Source: Paraburkholderia adhaesiva (lineage in GTDB: Bacteria > Pseudomonadota > Gammaproteobacteria > Burkholderiales > Burkholderiaceae). Taken from it: a stretch of 64,000 nt of DNA. The stretch covers positions 302,001 through 366,000 of the forward strand of contig NZ_JAJEJQ010000003.1 in assembly GCF_021390575.1 (NCBI RefSeq). Reading direction: 5' to 3'. A program made the position numbers and the translations under genes. This document shows, one piece after another, positions 25,734 through 33,318 of this stretch; position 1 is the first letter of the stretch, and each line of letters begins with the position of its first letter. The notes beneath the pieces were generated by a model, which was not told the DNA's origin, ran no database searches, and saw only the letters and a program-made list of their open reading frames with translations.

Positions 25734-26792
25734 CTAATCTCCCTTTCCCAGTTCGTCGGCGCGGATGCTCAATAGCTCCGCGATTTCCTCGCGCTGCGTT
25801 GCGTCGCGGATGCCGCGCGCCAGGTCCGCCGCCTCGTTCAACGCGTCCAGCGTCTTCGCGCTCTTGATTGCTTCGGCAATCTCCGCGTATGTCGGCGCTC
25901 TTTCGCGCGCGCTCGCATGCGAACCCTTGCGCGGCCTGCCACGCGGGCGCGTGCTACTTGTACTCGCCGCAGGATCGGCGGCCGGTTCGTTCGCTGCCGG
26001 TTGCGGGTCAATCGCCTTGCCTGAGCCTGGATCAACGGCCGCGCCCGTTTCAGCGTCGAACACGTTCACGAAGTCACCGTCGATATAGGCACGGTCTCCC
26101 ACGTCCGCCGCATTCGAAATTGCGATTGCGTTTTGCAATTCGATGGATTTAGGCATGTATTTCAAAACCTGCAAAAGTGGAATTTTCCGCGCATACATTT
26201 CCCAATCGCGGAACGAGTAATGTTTCGCGCCGACCTTGTTATATTTGTCGCGGTGCCGCCGTATCTTTTCGATGCGCCACACTTCGATAACAGGGAAGTG
26301 CGAGCCGTTGACGCGCCCGATTGCATAAACATGGGTCAACTTGTCCGGGTCGTCTTCAACGCCGGGGCGATGGCGCACGAATGGCGAGTCGCCCAGCGCA
26401 TAATCGAATTCGTCACCCTCGAAAACCGCGCCCGTCCAAACCGTCGCCCGGCCGCTGCGCGTGACAAGATCGACAAGGCCTTTCCAGCCCGGCACGAACT
26501 GGCAAATTTCACCGTAGGGAACGAGAAAGCCCTGGCCGTCAACGCCGATTTCAAGCCCCAGCACGGCCGAAGTCATTACGCTTGCAATGATGCTTTTGGC
26601 GGTGCATTCCTGGAGTTTCGGCGTAGTGCTGAACGCCGTTACGGCGAGGCGCGCGACACGATCAACCGTTAGATGTTTGGGCAACGCCAGCGCAATCTGC
26701 GGCTTGTAGCGTTCAAGGAAATTGCTGAACGCGACAACCGGGTTTTTCTTTTCGCCGGTTGCCGCCTCACGCAATGCGGCGTTAGTGTTCAT
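25734..26792 (-). CDS. recT: RecT-family single-strand annealing protein
   Basis: 352 aa. The conserved core runs from about residue 20 to 230: VVAFSNFLERYKPQIALALPKHLTVDRVARLAVTAF, SAVLGLEIGVDGQGFLVPYG, FVPGWKGLVDLVTRSGRA and KIPLLQVLKYMPKSIELQNAIAISNAADVG. The C-terminal third is a linker with an AT-hook-like RPRGRPRKG and a helical end. It pairs complementary single strands made by the exonuclease encoded upstream, a Red-like two-component system. A GGAGGGG ribosome-binding site precedes the ATG. Confidence 0.93.
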   Translation of the reverse strand: MNTNAALREAATGEKKNPVVAFSNFLERYKPQIALALPKHLTVDRVARLAVTAFSTTPKLQECTAKSIIASVMTSAVLGLEIGVDGQGFLVPYGEICQFVPGWKGLVDLVTRSGRATVWTGAVFEGDEFDYALGDSPFVRHRPGVEDDPDKLTHVYAIGRVNGSHFPVIEVWRIEKIRRHRDKYNKVGAKHYSFRDWEMYARKIPLLQVLKYMPKSIELQNAIAISNAADVGDRAYIDGDFVNVFDAETGAAVDPGSGKAIDPQPAANEPAADPAASTSSTRPRGRPRKGSHASARERAPTYAEIAEAIKSAKTLDALNEAADLARGIRDATQREEIAELLSIRADELGKGD

Positions 26793-26820
26793 GTTGTGCC
26801 CCTCCCATGGACAGCGACAA

Positions 26821-27771
26821 CTAAGAACGAATTTTCAAACGTAAGACCCGTATCTGCTTTGTGCGCCGGTAGCGTGCGTATAGCTCCGGGAAATCCTTGG
26901 CGAACGCCTTTTCGTCAAGCCATAAGAACGGCTGATTCTTCCAGGTTGCCAGATCGTGCCCGCCCGCCGTAAGGTACGCATTCGGGCGCATGTATTCAGC
27001 AATGCAATATTTCAAATCGTCTTCGCGATCCGTCAGTATTTTTAGCTTGTGCTTTACATCGGCCAGCTCGAACACCGCGTCGCGTATGTTGCTCGTTGCC
27101 TCGATGCGCCCGCCGTTCGATTGCTGATACATTGCATAGCAATCGTCAAAGTCGATAGGATCGGGTTCAACATCGGCCAGTACACATTCGTTCCAGAACT
27201 GCGAAACGCGCCCACGTATAGCCGCTATCGTTTCTTCGTCGCGCTCGACCCAATAGACCAGCAAATCGTCCATGCCGACCAGGGCCGCCACGATGCAGCG
27301 GGAGCGGCCTGTAATGCCTAGGCCGTGCATGAACTGGAGTCCGTAATAAGTTGGCACTTCGTCGGTCTGTTCCTGGCCCCACTGCTTCGCGGCGAAAGGG
27401 TGAACCGTTTTAGCGTCGCCCGTGGTGTGCGTGCCGTCCAGCATCAATTCGAAGTCAATTTCGCATTGCATGAACGGATACTGTTGATCGACATAACGGG
27501 CGTTCCGGCACAGCAGTTCAACCGTGTGGCCTTCGTCTTTGAGGCGGTCTATCAGCATATCGACCACGAAGGGCTCCAGCCGGTGCCCACGGTCAAAGCG
27601 CTTTTGCTGTGCTTCGGTAATTTCCACGCGGGGCGTGCGGCGCGTCTTTTCGCGCCATATGTCTAGTGGCGTTCGCCACGGGCTCACGCCGAGAATCGCG
27701 GCAACGTCCGAACCGCCTACGAACGTTGCGCGGTCAACGGCCTGAGCGTCCGCGTTTGTCGCGTCGCTCAT
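26821..27771 (-). CDS. YqaJ/lambda-exonuclease-family viral recombinase nuclease
   Basis: 316 aa. The N-terminal ATFVGGSDVAAILGVSPWRTPLDIWREKT is the diagnostic YqaJ start. The PD-(D/E)XK core is visible as MQCEIDFELMLDGTHTTGDAKTVH (catalytic D, then D-A-K). It should degrade 5' strands of double-stranded ends and load RecT. The ATG at 27771 is preferred to the longer frame because GGGAG precedes it and homology starts there. It sits 28 bp upstream of recT. Confidence 0.92.
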   Translation of the reverse strand: MSDATNADAQAVDRATFVGGSDVAAILGVSPWRTPLDIWREKTRRTPRVEITEAQQKRFDRGHRLEPFVVDMLIDRLKDEGHTVELLCRNARYVDQQYPFMQCEIDFELMLDGTHTTGDAKTVHPFAAKQWGQEQTDEVPTYYGLQFMHGLGITGRSRCIVAALVGMDDLLVYWVERDEETIAAIRGRVSQFWNECVLADVEPDPIDFDDCYAMYQQSNGGRIEATSNIRDAVFELADVKHKLKILTDREDDLKYCIAEYMRPNAYLTAGGHDLATWKNQPFLWLDEKAFAKDFPELYARYRRTKQIRVLRLKIRS

Positions 27772-27796
27772 GGTTTTATCTCCCTGATAACTGCCC

Positions 27797-28505
27797 GTCT
27801 TTACTGCCCGTGCCTGCCGTGCCATGCCAACCCTGTACGCGCACCACCTAGCCTCGCCACGACGGGTTACGCCTCGCCTGCCACGCCTCACCTAGCCGGG
27901 CCGTGTCCTGCCGAACCTGCCGTGCCAGTTCCGACCTTGCGCCATACCGCCACGCAAAAACGCGCCGCACCAGCCCTGGCCCATCGTCGCCTGCCTCGCC
28001 TGAACAGTCCACATACAGCCTGGCCCCTCCAGCGCTCAACTGGCCGCGCCTGCATCGCCGAAACATGCCAGGCCGGACGCTTCCCAGCCCGAAACACCGC
28101 ATCATGCCTAGACGAACCCGAACATTCCGCGCCTGCCACGCCCCGCCATGCCGGGTTGTACCGCGCCGGGCCCAACCAAACTGCGACAGTCCCAGCCTGC
28201 CAAACCGTGCCGATAGCGAAGCGCCTAGCCCATCTCGTCCACAACGAGCGTTGCCTGCCGGTCCAATCCGTTAGTCGCATCGCCAACACCCATATCGCCT
28301 CAGCTATTCGCGCCTGCCTCGCCATCTCAGGCCACGCCGGGGCTTACCGTGCCAACCCTAATTCCGCCTGCCATGCCTCGCCGGACCGTTCCCTTCTTTG
28401 CCGGTTTTCGCCGCGCCATTTCCGCCCACGCAACGCCTGCCGCCCCATGCCTGACCCATCAACGCCAGGCCATGCCGAAACGCATCTGGCCGTTCACTGC
28501 CTGCC
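27797..28505. repeat. 5-bp-periodic C-rich tract B (about 700 bp, no credible gene)
   Basis: Between the exonuclease gene and the next gene upstream, about 700 bp on the + strand are dominated by pentamers of the NNGCC type, with phase jumps (for example CTGCC ACGCC CCGCC ATGCC, and TGCC GTGCC ATGCC). All six frames give low-complexity Arg/Ala/Gly or Pro/Cys/His-rich shadows with poor ribosome sites, so I do not call genes here. Same strand bias as tracts A and C. Confidence 0.75.
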
Positions 28506-28979
28506 TTATGCTTCGGCACCCGAAAGAATCGCGCGCACGTCCAGCACGCCACGCAGAAGCGACTCTATCTGGTCGCTTAAATCAAGCGCGCACGCTACCC
28601 GCCGCGCACGATCCAGAGCCCCATGGACAAGCATGATTTCCGTAAGCAGCGCTTCGCGTGCCCGCTCGCGATCCGTGCGCAGCTTCGTAACCGGCACATA
28701 TCCACGCGAGGCGGACGGATTGCGCACGTATGCGGGTACGCGCAGCGTTTCGGCGTGACTTTCATAAACGATATGCACGCCGCGAATCAGTTCGCGCGCC
28801 TGCTCAATCCGGTACTGGTGCGCGGCCCTTCCATCGTTCCATTCGAAATAGGGATGCAAGACTGACTCCTTGCGCGTGGCGTCGCGCACCACGGCCTCGG
28901 CGGTGAGATTGCCGCGCGCGCGGTTGCACATTGCCTGTAGATGGTCGCGGACGGAATCGGTTTGTTCGCGTGTTGTCAT
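28506..28979 (-). CDS. Hypothetical early phage protein (157 aa)
   Basis: Soluble and charged; contains HPYFEWNDGRAAHQYRIEQARELIRGVHIV and a helical C-terminus with paired Arg/Glu. GGAG lies 6 nt before the ATG, and the next upstream gene ends 4 bp away, so it is cotranscribed with the RAMP-like protein gene. No family recognised. Confidence 0.65.
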   Translation of the reverse strand: MTTREQTDSVRDHLQAMCNRARGNLTAEAVVRDATRKESVLHPYFEWNDGRAAHQYRIEQARELIRGVHIVYESHAETLRVPAYVRNPSASRGYVPVTKLRTDRERAREALLTEIMLVHGALDRARRVACALDLSDQIESLLRGVLDVRAILSGAEA

Positions 28980-28982
28980 GAC

Positions 28983-29873
28983 TTACTCCGGGCAGGCAAG
29001 CGCGGGTCGGTTCTTGTCGTTTGACTTGCGCACCGCATGGTTAGCCGTCGCGCGCTTCGCCGTCTTCGCTGCGTGGATCATTTCGGGCGACGGCCTGGCC
29101 TCGCCGGTAAAGCCGCGCCGCTTTAGCTCGATATCGAACCACGCGAGCAATTCAGCCGTTTCCGCGTCGTATGGCTCAGGGTTATCGAGCGCGGTCTGTT
29201 GCGCCGCACGTCCGCCCGTTTTCATGATGCGCAGGAATTCCCGGTTGTCCGGGTCCACGATGTCGAACTGTCCATAGGAGCCCGAACCCTTTTCACATCG
29301 CCAGTCACCCAGGCCACATATCACGCCTGCCGCTGCCAGCAGGTTTGCAACGGCAATGCTCTTTAGCTGCGGTTCAACGAATTCGACCGTGACCAGCGCG
29401 GCCCATTCGCGCAGGATGCAGCGCGTTCGAACGTCCGGCGTTCGATCAACGTCCGCCATTCTGGTTACACTGCATAGCACTTGCGGAATACCTGCAACCG
29501 GAACCATGGCGGCCTCGATAAAGCAAAGGCGGCCAATCTGTGCCTTCGATACGCCGCGAATTTCCAGCGCTGCATTGCGCATAGCGCCTTTGACTGCCGT
29601 GGACGGCACGGCTAGAAGTGTCGGCGATTTGGGGTCCTCGATGCGATGCGCCGCGGCGCGAAACTCCGCGAGCGGGTCATGCTTCAGCGTTTGCGCCTTG
29701 TCGGCGGCCGTCTTGCGCGGCGGCGGAAATAGCAACTGCTGCTTTGCCTTCTCGCTCAGGCGATTCATGATAAGCGGCGTGCGGCCCAGGATTGCGACCG
29801 TCAGTTCGCCGCGCTGAATGCGCAGGATATCCAGCGTTTGCGGCGCATCCTGCTTCTTTGTACTCGTCCTCAT
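28983..29873 (-). CDS. Early phage protein with RAMP-like motifs (296 aa)
   Basis: Not assigned to a known family with certainty. Two segments recall the Cas RAMP (ferredoxin-like RNA-binding) fold: LLAVPSTAVKGAMRNAAL at about residue 90, like the [IV]P-x-S-x-[LV]KG-x-[LM]R helix entry, and ICGLGDWRCEKGSGSYGQF at about 200, like the glycine-rich loop. A hydrophobic N-terminal strand (LTVAILGRTPLIMNRL) would be the first beta strand. There are no CRISPR repeats nearby, so an RNA- or ssDNA-binding role in phage recombination is more likely than defence. GGAG lies 9 nt before the ATG. Confidence 0.6.
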   Translation of the reverse strand: MRTSTKKQDAPQTLDILRIQRGELTVAILGRTPLIMNRLSEKAKQQLLFPPPRKTAADKAQTLKHDPLAEFRAAAHRIEDPKSPTLLAVPSTAVKGAMRNAALEIRGVSKAQIGRLCFIEAAMVPVAGIPQVLCSVTRMADVDRTPDVRTRCILREWAALVTVEFVEPQLKSIAVANLLAAAGVICGLGDWRCEKGSGSYGQFDIVDPDNREFLRIMKTGGRAAQQTALDNPEPYDAETAELLAWFDIELKRRGFTGEARPSPEMIHAAKTAKRATANHAVRKSNDKNRPALACPE

Positions 29874-29916
29874 TTCAGTAATCTCCGCTCACGTTTGACC
29901 CGCGAAAGCGCGGGCC

Positions 29917-30246
29917 TCATTCGTCGCGTCCGCCTGTTCCAGACGCGAGACAAAGCCCCCGCGCGGCAAGCGCGGCGGTTACTTCGTTCAATGCACCACG
30001 ACCGAAATTCGGTATTCGCAGCAGGTCCGCGCGCGTGCGGCGGCACAGGTCGGCAACCGAAAGCACCTCACTCTGCGCAAGCAGGTTGAATGTGCGGGGT
30101 GACAGCGCGAGCGTTGAAACGCCACGCGCTTTAATGCTTTCCGGCGACTCAACGCGCACCGCACGCGGTGCGAGCATCGCATCGATTGCATTACGTGCGC
30201 GCGCCAGGTCCGCCAGTTCGCCGGTTGTTTCGATCACGATCCGCAT
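29917..30246 (-). CDS. RNA polymerase alpha C-terminal-domain homologue (109 aa)
   Basis: Residues about 48-105 (LSPRTFNLLAQSEVLSVADL, then CRRTRADLLRIPNFGRGALN and EVTAALAARGL) align with the bacterial RNA polymerase alpha-CTD. By E. coli numbering, R265, N268, L270, G296 and E302 are kept, while C269, K271, K298 and S299 are changed. The N-terminal 45 residues are unrelated to alpha-NTD, so it cannot build polymerase; it is a free CTD that may bind UP elements or activators. GGAG lies 7 nt before the ATG; the next gene upstream ends at 30248, one base from this start. Confidence 0.8.
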   Translation of the reverse strand: MRIVIETTGELADLARARNAIDAMLAPRAVRVESPESIKARGVSTLALSPRTFNLLAQSEVLSVADLCRRTRADLLRIPNFGRGALNEVTAALAARGLCLASGTGGRDE

Positions 30247-30247
30247 A

Positions 30248-30709
30248 TCAATTCTCCGGGTGCGAGCCGGACGCGCGTGAATTGTCCGATTCATGCCGCC
30301 ACGCGAGGTAGCGCACGATTTCGTCGGCGTGCAGGTAGCACCCGGCACCCATCGCGCGCAACTCGGCGTGCTTGTCCATCAGTTGTGCATCTGTCATTTC
30401 CTCGATGGGTATCGAAACCTTCGCGCCGTCTTCCTCGACCAGATACTCCTTTTGCAGGCGTTCGAAGCCCTCGAGCACTAGCTGCGAATCAGGTACTACA
30501 TCGGCGCTCAACTTCACCCGGCGCAACTGCGCCGCTACAGCCTCGCGAACATACGCGCGTGCGCCAAAGCGATAAAAGTCAGCGTCGCTCCCTTCAGGCG
30601 GCTTGTGCATGCGCATAACTGCCTCGGTTATCCAGTCCGGGTGTTTGCGCCCGGTAGTTTCGGCGATAACTTTGGAAATCTCGGCCGACAGATCGATTCG
30701 GCTATACAT
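30248..30709 (-). CDS. Hypothetical early phage protein (153 aa)
   Basis: Starts MYSRIDLSAEISKVIAETTG and is largely helical, ending in MGAGCYLHADEIVRYLAWRHESDN. GGAG lies 8 nt before the ATG at 30709. It overlaps the end of the upstream gene in a tightly packed operon with the alpha-CTD homologue. No domain recognised. Confidence 0.65.
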   Translation of the reverse strand: MYSRIDLSAEISKVIAETTGRKHPDWITEAVMRMHKPPEGSDADFYRFGARAYVREAVAAQLRRVKLSADVVPDSQLVLEGFERLQKEYLVEEDGAKVSIPIEEMTDAQLMDKHAELRAMGAGCYLHADEIVRYLAWRHESDNSRASGSHPEN

Positions 30710-30714
30710 GGCGA

Positions 30715-31401
30715 TCACTCCGGCAAATGGTGGGCGAAGCTGCGTAACCACTCGCCGGATGCCGCGATAAACTCGCGCAACTCGGGGCGCTCGTGCGTCT
30801 GGAATGCCGCCGCGATGCGGGCGGCGTCATGCGTACTGCAATACTCGGCAAGGCGGCGTAGTGCGCCCTGCAATTCGGTTGCTGCGCGGTAGTCTTCGTG
30901 CGGGATTCCTTCGGCAACAACCTGGCCGCGTTTCTTCGTGCCCTGTTCGGCAAGTGCAGTAACCGTAGGCGGATTATTGCTTTCGACCTGTTCTTCGAAG
31001 GTTTCACGCGGGACGGCCGCCACGCGTAGCGCGGTTTTCCGTTGGCGCTCGCTCATTCCCGCCTCACGCGCTGCAATTGTGCGCGTCGCAACTTTAGGGC
31101 CGTCGGCGTCCTTAATGTTTTGATTTAAGCCGTTCGCGGGTTCGATCTGCGCAAGCAGTTCGCCGCAACGCCGCGACGCGCGCGCCTGTATCCGCATTGC
31201 CATCTTGTAGAGCCGGTCATCGCCAGCCTGGCGTGCGTAACTGGTTAGCGCCTGCATTCGGTCCGACCATGCCTTGCACTCGTCAATGCTTGCGGCGCGT
31301 TCAAGCGCGGTAACGGCTCCCCGGTACAGTTCAGGAAGGCGCGCGGTAGCGGGCGATGGCAGCGAGCCGAGGGCAGGCAGGACTATCTGGTTAGCGGTCA
31401 T
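30715..31401 (-). CDS. Hypothetical phage protein (228 aa), first gene of leftward early operon
   Basis: The segment AWSDRMQALTSYARQAGDDRLYKMAMRIQARASRRCGELLAQI is a helical motif common in phage proteins of unknown function, often near replication and partition-like genes. A basic stretch with RTIAAREAGMSERQRKTALRVAAVP could be a DNA-binding helix-turn-helix. GGAG lies 8 nt before the ATG. As promoter-proximal gene it is a candidate early regulator (inference). Confidence 0.65.
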   Translation of the reverse strand: MTANQIVLPALGSLPSPATARLPELYRGAVTALERAASIDECKAWSDRMQALTSYARQAGDDRLYKMAMRIQARASRRCGELLAQIEPANGLNQNIKDADGPKVATRTIAAREAGMSERQRKTALRVAAVPRETFEEQVESNNPPTVTALAEQGTKKRGQVVAEGIPHEDYRAATELQGALRRLAEYCSTHDAARIAAAFQTHERPELREFIAASGEWLRSFAHHLPE

Positions 31402-31529
31402 TGTCCGTGCTCCAGATGACGCTCCCGCCTGCTAGCGACGCGACCGTAGCCACACTTCGCGCGCGCTTTTCAATCACGATTCGCACGGCAACGCCTCCAC
31501 TTCATCAAAAGCGCGGACAAAACCTCGCT

Positions 31530-31569
31530 ATAGCCATGAATAGCCATACATAGCTATGCATAGCCTTTT
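31530..31569. repeat. Four 10-bp direct repeats (iterons)
   Basis: ATAGCCATGA, ATAGCCATAC, ATAGCTATGC, ATAGCCTTTT: the core ATAGC recurs exactly every 10 bp, one helical turn. This spacing puts the same motif on one face of the helix, as in operators or replication iterons. It lies about 130 bp upstream of the first leftward early gene. Confidence 0.7.
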
Positions 31570-31572
31570 CGA

Positions 31573-31758
31573 CTAATGCGTAATGTCTGTTTCGCGAATT
31601 GGCGTGCGCCATTTTTTTGCGCTTCGCATTCGAACGCTGAGGTTTGCGTCGCGATGGACTGGAGAATAGTTCGCGCTCCGCATCTGTCCATACCGGTAAA
31701 GATATAAGCGAATGATTATGTATTTTGGGTGCGGTGCATCAATGTTAAATCTGTCCAA
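31573..31758 (-). CDS. Possible small protein (61 aa)
   Basis: An Arg/Tyr-rich ORF (KYIIIRLYLYRYGQMRSANY) overlapping the end of the next ORF upstream by 43 nt. There is no clear ribosome-binding site. Listed only because it lies in the control region where small regulators are expected. Confidence 0.25.
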   Translation of the reverse strand: MDRFNIDAPHPKYIIIRLYLYRYGQMRSANYSPVHRDANLSVRMRSAKKWRTPIRETDITH

Positions 31759-31928
31759 CGCGCCTGGACAGGCACCAATTTACAGTCACTGGAAATCGCC
31801 GCGTAGCGTAGTGAAATAGCGCATAGCGGCGTACCGTCGCGCAGGCGCGTGTCCATTAAACTGCCGTTTACAAGAGTTACGCGAACGCAGGTGCAGCATT
31901 GAAAATTCAGGGTTTTTGCCTGCCGCAT
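31716..31928 (-). CDS. Possible small control-region protein (70 aa)
   Basis: AAGGG lies 8 nt before the ATG, and codon use is ordinary. The sequence has three cysteines near the N-terminus (FQCCTCVRVTLVNGSLMD) and reads as a small beta-rich protein. A promoter-like pair (31942-31970) precedes it. It could be a regulator, but no family is recognised. Confidence 0.4.
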   Translation of the reverse strand: MRQAKTLNFQCCTCVRVTLVNGSLMDTRLRDGTPLCAISLRYAAISSDCKLVPVQARWTDLTLMHRTQNT

Positions 31929-31941
31929 ATGGAAAACCCTT

Positions 31942-31970
31942 ATTCGACGTTTAGCGGCTTATTTTCACAA
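31942..31970 (-). promoter_or_regulatory. Possible leftward early promoter
   Basis: On the minus strand TTGTGA (31965-31970) is followed after 17 nt by TCGAAT (31942-31947), each matching consensus at four of six positions. It would drive the 70-aa ORF and possibly the whole leftward early operon. Confidence 0.35.
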
Positions 31971-32221
31971 TTGACATTTGCAGAACCGCGTAACTACGGG
32001 CAATTACTCCCGCTCGACATTTCACAATAAGAAACTGGCAGATTTGCAATAAAAGATGGCGCATTCTCGATAAATCCAGTTGTCTTGATTTTTCTGAAAG
32101 TCGCCGCCATCAAGCGAAAGCGCGATTTCGGGCTTTTCTAAGTGTTTTCGATTAATTGATTTGGAAATCAGCAGGTCTATCTTTTAACTCCGCGACAGAT
32201 GCGAACCAGGCGAGGCGAGCC

Positions 32222-32413
32222 ATGCAACACGCACGCGAGAGTTACGCGCCAGGCAACGGGCGCAAAGGTTACGCAGGTTATCCGCCGCCATTGCGCGGCA
32301 CTGACACGGCGGCGGTGCGCCTCGCGCGCGTCGCAATGACGTTCGCGACAGCACGCCCGCCGTTTCCTCTCACGCGACCGCGCCAGCGCGCTAGCTCGCG
32401 CTCCCACACATAG
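32222..32413 (+). CDS. Possible small protein upstream of the replication operon (63 aa)
   Basis: ATG preceded by GAGGCGAGCC. The product is basic and proline-rich (GYAGYPPPLRGTDTAAVRLARVAMTFATARPPFPLTRP). It ends 11 bp before the O-like gene. It could be a leader peptide or a real small protein; coding evidence is weak. Confidence 0.3.
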   Translation: MQHARESYAPGNGRKGYAGYPPPLRGTDTAAVRLARVAMTFATARPPFPLTRPRQRASSRSHT

Positions 32414-32424
32414 CGGGGGCCATC

Positions 32425-33318
32425 ATGGCGCGGTCACGGATGCTTAAGCCAACGTTTTTCACGAATGAACTTCTCAGCGGCTTACCACCGCTTGCCCGTC
32501 TGCTGTTCGCGGGGCTATGGACAGTTGCAGATCGCGAAGGGCGACTCGAAGACCGCCCGGCACGCATACGTGCCGAAATCTTCCCGTACGAACCCGATAC
32601 CGATGTTGACGCGCTGCTCGACCAGCTCCACGACGCGGGCTTCATTGCGCGCTACGCGATCAACGGCGAGCGCTATGTCGAAGTAATCAAGTGGACGAAA
32701 CATCAGCGCCCGCACCCGCACGAAGCGGCTAGCGAGATTCCGCGTTGCCCGCCTGAAGCAATCCGTAAGCAATGCCGTGACATTGGCGAACCAAGCAATA
32801 CCACGAACGACATGCAAGGACAGAAAAAGTCGGCATGTCTGCCGGTTTCTAAGTCTTTAAGGAAGTCGGTTTCTAAGTCGGAGTCTAAGCACTTGCGTTT
32901 AGCGTTATCGCTAGAACCAGGGGTAGAGCCGCGCGAAAAATGCGATTCGCGCGGCGCTCGCCTGCCCGAAGGCTGGACGCTGCCCGACGAATGGGCCGCA
33001 TGGGCGATGAATCGATGTGGGTTTTCGTCCTCACAGGCCCGCAAGGTTGCGGAACGCTTCGCGAACTACTGGCACGGATTGCCCGGCGCGAAAGCGCGCA
33101 AGTGCGATTGGTTCGCGACGTGGCGCAATTGGTGCCTTGGCGACCTGGGCCGCGAAACGCACGGGCCGCCGTATGCACCGTCTGCGCGCGACCTGCGCGA
33201 AGCGCGTAACCGCGAAGTCGTGACGGTGCTTACGGGGCGCGACCCGTGGGGACCGCCGCCCGAAGTCTTCGACCTTGCCCCTGAGGATGTTCGCCATGTT
33301 CCCGACCGGCGACACTGA
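32425..33318 (+). CDS. Phage replication initiator (lambda O / DnaT-like)
   Basis: 297 aa. The N-terminal domain (FFTNELLSGLPPLARLLFAGLWTVADREGRLEDRPARI, then YVEVIKWTKHQRPH) is a winged-helix initiator-like module common in phages. A linker with Lys/Ser repeats (SKSLRKSVSKSESKH) follows. The C-terminal domain (LPDEWAAWAMNRCGFSSSQARKVAERFANYWHG) fits the DnaT-like primosome domain that binds single strands. The DNA encoding the linker carries direct repeats that could be the origin, as lambda ori lies inside O. It is first in the rightward operon. Confidence 0.8.
   Translation: MARSRMLKPTFFTNELLSGLPPLARLLFAGLWTVADREGRLEDRPARIRAEIFPYEPDTDVDALLDQLHDAGFIARYAINGERYVEVIKWTKHQRPHPHEAASEIPRCPPEAIRKQCRDIGEPSNTTNDMQGQKKSACLPVSKSLRKSVSKSESKHLRLALSLEPGVEPREKCDSRGARLPEGWTLPDEWAAWAMNRCGFSSSQARKVAERFANYWHGLPGAKARKCDWFATWRNWCLGDLGRETHGPPYAPSARDLREARNREVVTVLTGRDPWGPPPEVFDLAPEDVRHVPDRRH
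32843..32889. repeat. Direct repeats inside the O-like gene, candidate origin
   Basis: CGGTTTCTAAGTC occurs at 32843-32855 and again at 32867-32879, a 24-bp period. The related GAGTCTAAG follows at 32881-32889, and AAGTCGG occurs three times from 32827 on. Lambda-type origins lie in this position as iterons bound by O. Confidence 0.55.

Larger units (their letters stand above)
31402..32424. other. Early control region between divergent operons
   Basis: About 1 kb of mostly AT-richer DNA separating leftward (recombination) and rightward (replication) operons, the place where a temperate phage keeps its switch. It holds 10-bp iterons, one reasonable leftward promoter, and two or three possible small genes listed separately. 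No repressor of the CI, Cro or Mu-c type is recognisable here or elsewhere in the window. Confidence 0.6.

Noticed and set aside
27848..28758. Several overlapping ORFs in the C-rich tract B, both strands
   Set aside because: The amino-acid composition follows the 5-bp rhythm, starts lack ribosome sites, and the ORFs overlap real genes in other frames.
31971..31996. Plus-strand promoter starting with TTGACA in the control region
   Set aside because: The -35 is perfect, but no acceptable -10 lies 16-18 nt downstream.
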